From the NCBI GenBank assembly GCA_964473645.1, contig CAYYPW010000020.1, positions 1 to 64,000 of the forward strand: a stretch of 64,000 nt of DNA. Reading direction: 5' to 3'. The stretch comes from HdN1 sp964473645. GTDB taxonomy: Bacteria > Pseudomonadota > Gammaproteobacteria > Pseudomonadales > Ketobacteraceae. A program made the position numbers and the translations under genes. The notes under the pieces are model-generated. The model ran no database searches. It was not told the DNA's origin and saw only the letters and a list, made by a program, of their open reading frames with translations. Positions 38,901 through 46,693 of this stretch are shown one piece after another; position 1 is the stretch's first letter; each line of letters opens with the position of its first letter.

Positions 38901-41900
38901 TGGGCGGCCGCCATGCCGACTTCTCCCCACGGGCCCCACGCGATGCTCGTTACGGGCTTGCCTTGTTGGCGACGCCATGCAGCAAAAGTATCTAGCACGT
39001 GATTGGCTGCCGCATAATGCAACTCGCCCGCTGACCCCCAAATGGCGGCAATCGACGAAAACAATACAAAGAAATCCAGTGGTAAATCGTCAGCGAAGCG
39101 ATCGAGATTGAACGTGCCACTCAACTTTGCGGCCAATACGCGATCCAGCGCATCGTGAGTCATATCACGAATCGCCCGGAACTCGCTGATGCCCGCTGCA
39201 TGCAAAATACCCTTGATGCAGTGTCCTTCGGCCTGCAGCTGGTTTTTCAGCTGTAATAGCGCTGCGGCATCGGTGACATCCACGGCAGGTGTCAACACAT
39301 GCACTTGCTGTTCGCGCCAACGCGCCACCTGCTGGCCACGCATATCATCAGTCCCTGCAGATAAGCCGTTACGGCTCATCAGCACCAGGCGCGTGGCGCC
39401 AGCCTCCACTAATTGTTGCGCAAGGGCCAGCCCCAGGCCACCCAGCCCGCCCGTGATAACATACGTCGCCTGCGGATCGATGGCGGGTTGCACCAATGCC
39501 ACTTCAGGCGTTTTGACAAGACGTGGCACGTGACGCCGGCCACCTCGATAGGCCACGAGATCTTCGGGCGCGGCCGCGGCTATTTCCTGCAGCACTTGTC
39601 GCAGCCAATCGGCAACATCGGCGGCTTTGTCCACATCGACCGTGCATCCCCACAGTTCCGGATGTTCCAGCGCCAGTACTTTGGCCATGCCCGGCAGCGC
39701 CGATTGCACAAGGCTTCGCTCGTTGAGCGTTGAACCCACAGGCTGGACGTTTTCGGTGACCAGCCACACCTTCAATGTGCGCCCGCTTTGTGCCAATGCA
39801 GTCAAGCAGCCGGCAAAGTCCTGCGCGTTATCGCGAGTAAGCGACTCGGCGTCTTTGCCATCCGCTCCTAAGCCCGCTCCCAAACCTACTCCCAAGCCTG
39901 CTCCCAAACCTAAAAACAGCATATGGCGACAGGCGCCGTCCCATTCGCGGACGGTTGTCGCCCACAAATTGTCGCTGTCGTGGGTCGTCATCAGTGTTGT
40001 GCCGACCGCAAACCCTTGCGCGGATAATACTTGTTGCGCTTTGTGCAAGAGCACCGCATCGCGCGACACTATTTGCATATAGCCCAATGCTTCGGGTGAC
40101 GGAGCCACCATCGCTGGCAATAGCAGGGGTTGCCAAACCACTTGATAAAGCCATTGCGCTGCTTCGGGTTGTAAATTTAGAGAGAAATTTTCTTCTCCAA
40201 ACCAATGGGCTTTACGCTGAAATGCATAGGTCGGCAACGCCACCTTGTTGCGCACGTAGGCGGAGTCGACGTTGCGCCAGTGCAGAGTAACGCCTTCCGT
40301 GTACAAGCGCGCCAGGGCATCCGACAGCGTCTGCCACTCGTCATGTCCGTTACGAAGACTGGGAATCGCCGCCCGTTCGCCCACGCCGTTCTGCCCGCAC
40401 AATCCGGCTAATGTGCTGCCTGGCCCCACTTCCAGCGCGATCGCGAACGGGTAGTGCTGTTGGGCGGCTTGCAAGGCCGGCGCAAACTGCACTGCGTCGC
40501 GGACATGCGCCACCCAATACTCTGCGGAAAACTGTTCGATCACCTCACCAGTGAGGGTGGACACCATGGGCAGGCGCGGCACGCGATAAACGATGTTCGC
40601 CGCGACCGCACGGAAGGCCTCCAGCATGGGCGTCATCAACGGCGAATGAAAAGCGTGCGATACGTTCAGTCGCTTGCAGAAATAGCCGTCCTCGTTCAAC
40701 TGCTGTTCCAGCGCTGCCAGTGCGGCATGGCTGCCTGACAGCACGACGCTGGCGGGGCTGTTGTGGGCGGCGAGGGCGGTGTCGTGCGGGTAACGTGCAA
40801 GATACGGGGCCATCGCTTCGGCGGTGGCCACCACCGCCAGCATGGCGCCCGGCGTGGTCAGTTCCACCATCAGGCGACCGCGTGCCGCGATGAGCGTGGC
40901 TGCATCTGGCAGCGACATCACCTCGGCGATCACGGCGGCTGCGTATTCGCCCACGCTATGCCCGAGCAATACGCGCGGTTGAACGCCCATGTGCAGCCAC
41001 AAGCGTGCCAAGGCATATTCCAGGGCAAACAAGGCGGGTTGCGTAAACTGCGTCTGCGATAAGTGGGTGGAGGCGTCCCCCCACAAAAGCGACAGTAACG
41101 GCATGGGTAAGTGCGGTGCCAGGGCCTGCGCGGCTTCATCCAGCGCAGCCTGAAAGACCGGCTGGCTGGCATACAGGCGTTGCCCCATGCCGGCATATTG
41201 CGCCCCCTGCCCAGTGAATAAAAACGCCAGGGCGGGCGCGGCAACGCTTTCGGTCAGTGGCGAGGTGCCGGCCGCCCGTTCAGCCAGGGCCGCACGCAAC
41301 TGCGCCACATCCTGACAGGGAATGGCTATCCGCCAGGCAAAATGCGCGCGTCCAGTCGCTGCCGTGTAACAGATATCGGCCAGGGCAGCGGTGGTTGTGT
41401 CGAGGAAATCCACATAACGCTGTGCCAACGCCCGCAAGGCCGGCTCCGATTTGGCACTCAACACAAAGACATGCAAGGGCCGCTCAACGCTATTGCTCAC
41501 CTGCTCGCGCAAGGGCGCCTCTTGTAAAATAAGATGGGCGTTGGTGCCGCTGAAACCAAACGAACTCACCGCACCATAACGCGCACGCTCAGTGCGCGGC
41601 CAGGGCATGCCATCCGTTAGCACCTTCACATTACAATGCGGCCAGTCGATATGCGAATTGGGGTTAATAAAATTCAGGTGCGGGGGTATTTGTTGGTGTT
41701 CAAGCGACAGAAGCAACTTGATCAAACCGCCAGCGCCAGCCGCCGATTCGGTATGACCGATATTGGTCTTGGCCGAACCGATCCACAGGGGACGCTGCAC
41801 ATGTTCGCGGCCATAAACCGCCTGCAATGACTGCACTTCGATAGGATCGCCCAAAGCAGTACCGGTGCCATGACACTCCACATAATCCACATCAGCGGCA

Positions 41901-42892
41901 GTCAGCTTGGCATCCTTCAATGCCAGTCGAATCACTTGCTGTTGCGAGGGGCCATTGGGCGCCGTCAGGCCTTGGCTATGGCCATCCTGATTGATCGCAG
42001 AACCCTTGATAACTCCTACAATGCGGTCGTTATCGCGCAAGGCATCACGCAGACGCTTGAGAATCAGAATGCCACAGCCTTCACCACGCACATAGCCGTC
42101 AGCGGCGGCATCAAACGTATGGCATTTACCGGTCGGCGACAACATGGTCGCTTTGCAGCTGAGTAACGTCGTCATGGGGTGCAGAATCATGCTGGCACCT
42201 CCTGCCAACGCCCACTCGCACTCGCGATTGCGTAAAGACTGGACCGCCAAATGTACGCTTACCAGCGAGGACGAACACGCTGTATCGATTGAGACACAAG
42301 GGCCCTTGATGCCCAAATAGTAGGAGAGCCGCCCCGAGGCTGTACTGTGCGCGTTACCCATCGACACAAAGGCATGGGTGCGGGCCGGATCGCGCATCAC
42401 CACTTGCGCATAGTCGTGGTTCATCAAACCCACAAACACGCCTCCATTGCCACCATAAATTTGGTCGGCACTGATACCGGCATTTTCCAGCGCCTCCCAG
42501 GTCACTTCCAGCAGCAAACGCTGTTGTGGGTCGAGCGCATCGGCCTCCATGGGAGAAATACCGAAAAATCCAGCGTCAAAAGATTTGTAGTCATCCAGCA
42601 GCGCAGCGTGCCGGGCATAGATTTTTCCGGGCGTTTCCGGATCGGGATCGTAAAGGCTTTCGTCTTTCCAGCGGGCCTTGATGACATCCGTTATGCAATC
42701 AACGCCATTGATCAAATTATTCCAGTACCCCTGCGGATCGTTTCCACCCTTGGGAAAGCGACACGACATGCCAACCACCGCAATGCTGTCGTCTTCCTGC
42801 GATTGCTGATGGTTGCGCAATGCCAGAAGCATCAATTGTTCGCGTGACAGTTTCTTGATTCTTTCGGCAAATGCGTCCATATCTACAACCAT
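32996..42892 (-). CDS. Bimodular type I PKS: KS-AT-KR-ACP-KS-AT-DH-KR-ACP
   Basis: This 3298-residue protein carries two extension modules. Module 1: KS (about 35-460; TACSSSLVSVH, CHGTGTALGD, TNIGHTESAAG), AT (about 545-840; GHSVGEY and HAFH, the malonyl-CoA type), KR (about 1140-1320; TGGLGGLGL, catalytic Ser/Tyr/Asn in SSIAAIW and HYAAAN) and ACP (GIDSL, Ser1459). Module 2: KS (about 1516-1945), AT (about 2025-2320, almost identical to the first), DH (from about 2395; HxxxGxxxxP as HRIYGTPLLP near 2431, and DSILQ), KR (about 2910-3090; TGGLGALGL, NYAAAN) and ACP (GLDSL, Ser3217). No ER or thioesterase is present. Predicted outcome is a beta-hydroxy, then an alpha,beta-unsaturated unit. It lies 54 bases after the FAAL gene and 47 before the next PKS gene. 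Confidence 0.93.
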   Translation of the reverse strand: MVVDMDAFAERIKKLSREQLMLLALRNHQQSQEDDSIAVVGMSCRFPKGGNDPQGYWNNLINGVDCITDVIKARWKDESLYDPDPETPGKIYARHAALLDDYKSFDAGFFGISPMEADALDPQQRLLLEVTWEALENAGISADQIYGGNGGVFVGLMNHDYAQVVMRDPARTHAFVSMGNAHSTASGRLSYYLGIKGPCVSIDTACSSSLVSVHLAVQSLRNRECEWALAGGASMILHPMTTLLSCKATMLSPTGKCHTFDAAADGYVRGEGCGILILKRLRDALRDNDRIVGVIKGSAINQDGHSQGLTAPNGPSQQQVIRLALKDAKLTAADVDYVECHGTGTALGDPIEVQSLQAVYGREHVQRPLWIGSAKTNIGHTESAAGAGGLIKLLLSLEHQQIPPHLNFINPNSHIDWPHCNVKVLTDGMPWPRTERARYGAVSSFGFSGTNAHLILQEAPLREQVSNSVERPLHVFVLSAKSEPALRALAQRYVDFLDTTTAALADICYTAATGRAHFAWRIAIPCQDVAQLRAALAERAAGTSPLTESVAAPALAFLFTGQGAQYAGMGQRLYASQPVFQAALDEAAQALAPHLPMPLLSLLWGDASTHLSQTQFTQPALFALEYALARLWLHMGVQPRVLLGHSVGEYAAAVIAEVMSLPDAATLIAARGRLMVELTTPGAMLAVVATAEAMAPYLARYPHDTALAAHNSPASVVLSGSHAALAALEQQLNEDGYFCKRLNVSHAFHSPLMTPMLEAFRAVAANIVYRVPRLPMVSTLTGEVIEQFSAEYWVAHVRDAVQFAPALQAAQQHYPFAIALEVGPGSTLAGLCGQNGVGERAAIPSLRNGHDEWQTLSDALARLYTEGVTLHWRNVDSAYVRNKVALPTYAFQRKAHWFGEENFSLNLQPEAAQWLYQVVWQPLLLPAMVAPSPEALGYMQIVSRDAVLLHKAQQVLSAQGFAVGTTLMTTHDSDNLWATTVREWDGACRHMLFLGLGAGLGVGLGAGLGADGKDAESLTRDNAQDFAGCLTALAQSGRTLKVWLVTENVQPVGSTLNERSLVQSALPGMAKVLALEHPELWGCTVDVDKAADVADWLRQVLQEIAAAAPEDLVAYRGGRRHVPRLVKTPEVALVQPAIDPQATYVITGGLGGLGLALAQQLVEAGATRLVLMSRNGLSAGTDDMRGQQVARWREQQVHVLTPAVDVTDAAALLQLKNQLQAEGHCIKGILHAAGISEFRAIRDMTHDALDRVLAAKLSGTFNLDRFADDLPLDFFVLFSSIAAIWGSAGELHYAAANHVLDTFAAWRRQQGKPVTSIAWGPWGEVGMAAAHASEATQRGLLLMPPEQAAHTCLQLVSHGGPHIVVANIDWQRFRELIEIAKPRPFFTGLGETAETPENTTSGKNNARTALTRELASLAPETRSTRIKHFVQHLVASSLNLDSTDAIDPEQPLHALGIDSLMAVEMRRSLEKSFGSKFPSTLIFDYPTIEGITRYIEQSAFGNAGVQQQQRALSHFQEPIAIIGVSCRYPGYGESAESFWHHLLQGTDGISDSPARWPLQDFKALLPVQGDFSIHAGLLEQIEHFDADLFGISPREARAMDPQQRIMLETAWAALEHAGFSPLQLKQSRTGVFVGVADNEYASLAQTARNIDSVHLPTGNAVNVISGRIAYTFGLEGPCMAIDTACSSSMVAIHTACQSLRNDECDMALAGGVNIMIRPETFFMLTQANMLSPSGRCHTFDSQADGYVRSEGAAVLVLKRLSAALENNDNIVGIIRGSAVNQDGRSSSLTAPNGPSQQRVIQAALAQAQLTPADVDYLDAHGTGTTLGDPIELQAIDAVYGAAHDSKHPLIVGSVKTNIGHAESAAGVASLIKVMLSLQHDTLPRHLHLQQINPHIDADFSRLHIPAQAMPWPRTERARYGAVSSFGFSGTNAHLILQEAPLREQVSNSVERPLHVFVLSAKSEPALRALAQRYVDFLDTTTAALADICYTAATGRAHFAWRIAIPCQDVAQLRAALAERAAGTSPLTESVAAPALAFLFTGQGAQYAGMGQRLYASQPVFQAALDEAAQALAPHLPMPLLSLLWGDASTHLSQTQFTQPALFALEYALARLWLHMGVQPRVLLGHSVGEYAAAVIAEVMSLPDAATLIAARGRLMVELTTPGAMLAVVATAEAMAPYLARYPHDTALAAHNSPASVVLSGSHAALAALEQQLNEDGYFCKRLNVSHAFHSPLMTPMLEAFRAVAANIVYRVPRLPMVSTLTGEVIEQFSAEYWVAHVRDAVQFAPALQAAQQHYPFAIALEVGPGSTLAGLCGQNGVGERAAIPSLRNGHDEWQTLSDALARLYTEGVSLHWRNVDSAYARNKVALPTYAFQRERYWLHEDSFLGRLQQRGRRSVGDHPVLGASLALPGSQERRYEQRYSDHYPFAIHDHRIYGTPLLPGAAHIAACITLARDELAWPSVQISNVAIVAPLAFPDAGEATVQYVLQPNALGFKAQCFAASDQTPSTWGELFRAELQPMATPINTEHVIALQELQEKALHRIDGATFYAAMQDAGYQWQNDFQCIEQLWAGENQALARLRWPATSHGYTLPPGLIDSILQTQAATRLSALDQNETDVFIPVGCESIIVPTVTVLPQTLWCHACLRQQDRQSLVQDLTVYDDQGRVLIQLLGLVSRRAPRQLLQTGGNDSSARPLFRQDWRVATATPHADTIPNAQYLILADEGQVAEQLSLALASRGITPILVRRHEQTPTHLPERLHQLHATLDAAMPLHVLHLWALDSVPAEQLTAELLEQEQASLTLSSLHLYQWLNTLRQPVACLFVTQGVSGPLDASPNRLTGSLLWGMNKVMALESPQLRIKTLDLSADSDPIHMLNEFADNQAEHKIALRGSERWVARLIRAAAPAVQAAVSIRNDQTYLITGGLGALGLLFARWLADNGAEHLALLARRTPTAAEQRQIDALQEQGVNLYLLKADIAEPTSLHDALETLRSMMPPLAGVLHTAGVLRDGVLAQQSEQDFMAVMPPKVIGTWLLHQMLATTPLDFFVTFSSTASLWGSPGQGNYAAANQFMDSLCRWRQRQGWVATSINWGPWKEVGMAANGAIEQRFADMALSPAQGLNAFANLLQGLPVQQGVMQISDQALQSTLQAVQHLPFYQGLHAGAHIDQKAAVRLRERMAALRPEQREAAMLNELVEQVAQVLRTDKQRIKPSHALTELGLDSLMAVELRNQISQWMGKPLPATLLFDYPTLHGITGYLLAEMFPTTVDEPRVEPTATDDALALVENMSDDELAALLESMDELA
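35772..37169. repeat. Direct repeat, copy in module 2 (end of KS, linker and AT)
   Basis: This segment matches 40212-41609 at a constant offset of 4440 bases. Line-by-line comparison shows complete identity from 35919 to 37123 (1205 bases). One mismatch at 37124 is followed by identity to 37169. On the other flank scattered mismatches appear before identity fades. It covers the end of the KS, the KS-AT linker, the whole AT and part of the post-AT linker. Confidence 0.95.
39867..39914. repeat. 12-bp coding microrepeat (about four units) in module 1
   Basis: Near-identical 12-base units on the theme CCCAAACCTACT/CCCAAGCCTGCT encode a Gly-Leu-Gly-Ala/Val run in the structural part of the KR region of module 1. 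The period is a multiple of three, so copy-number change would keep the frame. Confidence 0.8.
40212..41609. repeat. Direct repeat, copy in module 1 (end of KS, linker and AT)
   Basis: Partner of 35772-37169 at offset 4440. The flanking KS and KR/DH sequences of the two modules are clearly diverged, so the block is a recombination or gene-conversion tract rather than part of a recent whole-module duplication. Such identity can also collapse short-read assemblies, yet here both copies are kept with different edges. Confidence 0.95.
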
Positions 42893-42946
42893 GTTATTAT
42901 TGTGAATTATATGTCGGTGCGGGTTTTATTTAAGCGAATCGAGTAG

Positions 42947-45448
42947 TCAGGTTTTCAGTCCGGTGCCGAGCAATGCATGCTGGTCGGCTTCGCTGAGCTG
43001 TTCCAGCTCGCTCAACCAGTCCATATCATCGGCACACGAACTTGCATGGGGCTGCAGAGCTTCTGCAACATACAGAGCCAGTGCCTCAAGGGTCGGGTTG
43101 TTATAAAAAATGACCTGCGTGATACTCCGTTGCAGCAATGCGCTTAGCCACTGGCATAAATTAAGCGAGACATGCAATGGCAATTCCTGCTCCATGAAAA
43201 TGGCCCGCCGCACATTGATGCGTTCTGCCGGTATCTGTAGCCATTCAGCCACCCTTTTGCGCAAAAGATCGCACAAAAACGCCTGCGCCCAACTGACGGG
43301 TTTATTCAATATTTGTTGCTGAAGCGAGGAAAAGTAAACGGTATCGTTGTTGCTTAAAGGGGGCGCAGCCACCATTTTTGCCAGCGCGTTGCCCAGCTGA
43401 AAACTGGACTCCACGGGCTTTTCATGCAGCTGTGCCGCATACCAGCGTACAAATTCGCGGGCATTGTCAAAGCGCCATATATGCAAAGGATCGACTGGCA
43501 ACGAAAAATGCTGACTTAGCTTGCGACATAAGGCTTCGGCTTCTGTCGGAGAGCGATAAACTTCATGAAGAGCCATTTCTGGGCGTAGCGGATTTCTGGA
43601 AAGCGGTGCGGCGCTGAGCGTTAGAAAATCGAATATTTCCGTTTCTAGCCCATTATTGAAATTCGACGTTTGCGTCTCACCTTGCCGTAGCGACAGCAGG
43701 GCCAGACCGCAAAACGGCGCATTATCGAAGCTGCCCGCCAGCAGCATATTTTTGCACACGGGGCGCCTCAACTTGCCGCTGGAAGTTTTGGGTATCGCCC
43801 CTGGTTTCAGCATTATCAGGGTTTTCAATAATAGCCCCGTTGCGTGCTCAACCTGCTGTACGGCTTGTGTGAAAGCCGCCTGATAGTGTGCTTCCGTTAC
43901 GCTGTCACGAACTTCCTGCACGGCAACCAAATGCTCGCCGCCGGCTGCGTTACTCACCGACATTGCTATTCCGCAGCCAGAACGAAATATTGGATGACTC
44001 GACTGAATGGCGCGTTCGATATCTTGCGGATAATAATTTTGTCCGCGCACAATGATGATTTCTTTCAAGCGCCCGGTGACAAACAAGCGCCCCTCATTAA
44101 TGAAGCCGAGATCGCCGGTGCGCAAATAGCTACGCTCCTCACCGTCCAGGCGCGCACCGAACTGTTGCGCATTCAATTCCGGTCGTTGCCAATAACCGTC
44201 GGCGACGCTTGGGCTGGCAACCCAAATTTCACCCACGCGGCCATCTTCCAGCACCGCTGGCGCCTCGACCGGGCTTTCGCCATTTTTGATATCGACAATT
44301 CTGATGTGTGTGTCGATTCCGGGCGTGCCACAACTCACCAGGCGTTGGCCTTGTGCATCCACTTTGGCAACGCCGTGTGTCAGGCTTTCCCGTTCGAAGT
44401 GACAAAAATAGGGTTCACGCAAATGATCTTCGTGCGTTACCACCAATGTGGTTTCTGCCATGCCATAACTCGGGCTTGCCGCTTGCGCAGCAAATCCCGC
44501 AGGTGCAAACGCAAGGGAGAATGCCTGCAACACCTCAGCGTTGACAGGTTCCGCACCGTTGAAGGCGATGCGCCAGGAAGAAAGATCGAACTGCTTCAGC
44601 TGCGCTTGGTCGATACGTTTCATACATAGTTCGAAAGCGAAACTTGGCGCGCCTGAAAACGTGCCTCCATAACGACTGATGGCACGCAACCAACGTTCAG
44701 GCTTTTCGATAAACGCTTCCGGCGTCATGAAATAGCATGTTCCCCCATTGAACGCCGATTGCAGGATAACGCCGATCAACCCCATATCATGAAAAAGGGG
44801 TAACCAAGAAACGGTAATGTCACTTGCGGAAAGCGCTGCACCTACCTGTATCAACCGCTCATTGTGAAGGATGTTGCCATGTGTGACACGCACGCCTTTC
44901 GGGCTGCCGGTCGACCCGGAGGTATATTGAAGAAACGCGACATCATGTAACTGACGCATCACCGGTGCAGCTGAACTCCCAGTAGTGCCACAGGACTTCT
45001 CATCTATATATAGCCATTGTAAATCGCGTAGCGCAGGTGTGTGATCTCGCCACTCCTCAAGCAACGTCTGCAAATTGCCTGGCGCCAGGACCATGGCAGG
45101 TGCACAGTCTTGCACTATGCTGGCCGCGCGTGCCAAGTTGCGATTATAACGGGGTGGATAGGCGGGCACCCCAATCATGCCTGCATGCAGACAGGCAAAA
45201 AATGCCACCACGAATTCGATGCCAGAATCAAACAGCAACAGTATGCGATCCCCTTCACTACACTGGCATCGCAGGCGTTCAGCCGTCGCTGACACAGCCT
45301 CTAGCAGTTGTCGATAGGTAATCTGTTGGGTGACACGCTCTCCATCCCCCAAGAATGCGTAGGCGATCTTGTGTGGTGTATGAAGAGTTGCATGGATCAA
45401 ACAGCCAGAGAAATTTTCGAACTTATCATTATTATGTACGCTGTCCAT
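42947..45448 (-). CDS. Fatty acyl-AMP ligase (FAAL) with two degenerate carrier-like C-terminal domains
   Basis: The first ~600 residues form an adenylate-forming enzyme of the FAAL type, which activates a fatty acid as acyl-AMP for transfer to a PKS. Seen: the FAAL-style GVPAYPPR, the phosphate-binding loop YTSGSTGSPKGV, SWLPLFHDMGLIG, YGMAETTL, YLRTGDLGF, and a late Lys in KTSSGKLRR. Then come two ACP-like segments. In the first (about 600-680) the DSL site reads YRSPTEAEAL, placing Pro at the Ser position. In the second (about 720-800) the site reads MEQELPLHVSL, although the downstream helix IFYNNPTLEALALYV is ACP-like. Neither shows a phosphopantetheine Ser. It is the first gene of the operon, with GGCGGAA before the ATG. 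Confidence 0.87.
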   Translation of the reverse strand: MDSVHNNDKFENFSGCLIHATLHTPHKIAYAFLGDGERVTQQITYRQLLEAVSATAERLRCQCSEGDRILLLFDSGIEFVVAFFACLHAGMIGVPAYPPRYNRNLARAASIVQDCAPAMVLAPGNLQTLLEEWRDHTPALRDLQWLYIDEKSCGTTGSSAAPVMRQLHDVAFLQYTSGSTGSPKGVRVTHGNILHNERLIQVGAALSASDITVSWLPLFHDMGLIGVILQSAFNGGTCYFMTPEAFIEKPERWLRAISRYGGTFSGAPSFAFELCMKRIDQAQLKQFDLSSWRIAFNGAEPVNAEVLQAFSLAFAPAGFAAQAASPSYGMAETTLVVTHEDHLREPYFCHFERESLTHGVAKVDAQGQRLVSCGTPGIDTHIRIVDIKNGESPVEAPAVLEDGRVGEIWVASPSVADGYWQRPELNAQQFGARLDGEERSYLRTGDLGFINEGRLFVTGRLKEIIIVRGQNYYPQDIERAIQSSHPIFRSGCGIAMSVSNAAGGEHLVAVQEVRDSVTEAHYQAAFTQAVQQVEHATGLLLKTLIMLKPGAIPKTSSGKLRRPVCKNMLLAGSFDNAPFCGLALLSLRQGETQTSNFNNGLETEIFDFLTLSAAPLSRNPLRPEMALHEVYRSPTEAEALCRKLSQHFSLPVDPLHIWRFDNAREFVRWYAAQLHEKPVESSFQLGNALAKMVAAPPLSNNDTVYFSSLQQQILNKPVSWAQAFLCDLLRKRVAEWLQIPAERINVRRAIFMEQELPLHVSLNLCQWLSALLQRSITQVIFYNNPTLEALALYVAEALQPHASSCADDMDWLSELEQLSEADQHALLGTGLKT

Positions 45449-45704
45449 GTCATTCCGCCTGCGTTAATACTCTGTGCAGCGCATCTGCTCATTAGCCGTT
45501 CTTGTAATTCGCTTAATCGAGCATGCTGTGTACAATGAGTCAGAAAAAGTCCAAAAACAACATGAGCAAGTTTGATATGCGAGTCATTTCACAACTAAAA
45601 GTGTTTAGAACAGGTCAACCCGATGTTTACTTCAAACACTTATAAATTTCAGCACGCCTTTCTTTTTTCGTTTTTATTTGGTGGCTTTCGATTAGGAAAA
45701 AATA

Positions 45705-46472
45705 ATGTCAACGGAACTGTTATGTCTGAACGCAACTCCAGGTGCGCCCGCCCTAATCTGTTTTGCAAATGCAGGTGGATCATCGCTTATGTTTCGTCAA
45801 TGGGGGAAACCGTTGATGAGCGATTTGGAACTATGGTCTCTACAATTGCCGGCGCGACCCTTTAGTCGCGACCGACATCACGGCTGGCCTACCATCGCGG
45901 CGGGCGTTATCGAGGCAGCACAATTGATCAAGCACAAAATCGGTCCTCGAGAGTTTGTCTTTCTCGGCCATAGCATGGGCGCATTGGTGGCGTTCGAAAC
46001 GGCGAGGCAATTGCGTCGCGAATCGGCCGCTATGCCGACGCAGCTTTTTCTTTCTTCGTATGTTGCACCACACATGCCAACACCTGACACGAGCTTGCGT
46101 AAAAGAGCAGTGGCTCAGATGACTGATGCAGAATTGAAAACTATGTTGAGCACGTTTGCAGGTACCCCTCAAGCGGTATTGAACGACCAGGAACTGATGG
46201 CGCTCTCGTTGCCAACCTTGCGCGCTGATTTCGATTTGCTGGATCGCTATCAATATCAGCCAGAACTACCGCTTGACGTAAAAATGGTAGCGTTCGGCGG
46301 GCGTGACGATCAAAATGAGGTGCCAGTCGAGGGCTTGCGAGGTTGGCAAGCACATAGTTGCCATCCTGTCCCCGTGCATCTACTGCCGGGTGGACATTTT
46401 TATCTCGAATCCGCTTCGCTCCAGATGCATGCCATTCTCCGTAACTATTTGCTACCCGAAATCGCATACTGA
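45705..46472 (+). CDS. Type II thioesterase (alpha/beta hydrolase, GrsT/RifR family)
   Basis: Stand-alone external thioesterase that in PKS/NRPS systems removes stalled or wrong acyl groups from carrier proteins. The family signature ICFANAGGSS at the N-terminus, nucleophile motif GHSMGA (Ser about residue 88), acidic residue in AFGGRDD and the final His in GGHFYLE are all present. At 255 residues it has the usual length. AGGAAAA precedes the ATG. It is divergent from the FAAL gene across about 255 bases, and in this position it almost certainly serves the PKS operon. The unmethylated, lipid-like character of the neighbouring line suggests its editing substrate is a malonyl-derived or fatty acyl unit. 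Confidence 0.88.
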   Translation: MSTELLCLNATPGAPALICFANAGGSSLMFRQWGKPLMSDLELWSLQLPARPFSRDRHHGWPTIAAGVIEAAQLIKHKIGPREFVFLGHSMGALVAFETARQLRRESAAMPTQLFLSSYVAPHMPTPDTSLRKRAVAQMTDAELKTMLSTFAGTPQAVLNDQELMALSLPTLRADFDLLDRYQYQPELPLDVKMVAFGGRDDQNEVPVEGLRGWQAHSCHPVPVHLLPGGHFYLESASLQMHAILRNYLLPEIAY

Positions 46473-46693
46473 GCAATTAAGCAATATGTGTTAGGAGTTC
46501 TCGTTCTGCCCCCTCAAAAGAACGCTAACACTGGCCAGCATTGCTTCGGTTGTCAAATGCGTGTGATATTATAGACTTTCGTCGCCAATTCTAGCCTAGC
46601 CCAATTTTCGACCGCAGCCATATTAAGCTGCAAGCCTGGCGCGTGGTATGTGAGTTTTGGGATCTGCAGGAGCATTATGAAAAGGAAAGCGCC

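Noticed and set aside
29640..42892. Trans-AT PKS system
   Set aside because: The bimodular protein carries two intact cis ATs and the third has a recognisable AT remnant, so this is a cis-AT line with one decayed domain.
43844..44629. 261-codon plus-strand open frame inside the FAAL gene
   Set aside because: It is the antisense shadow of the FAAL core, whose catalytic motifs are clear on the other strand.
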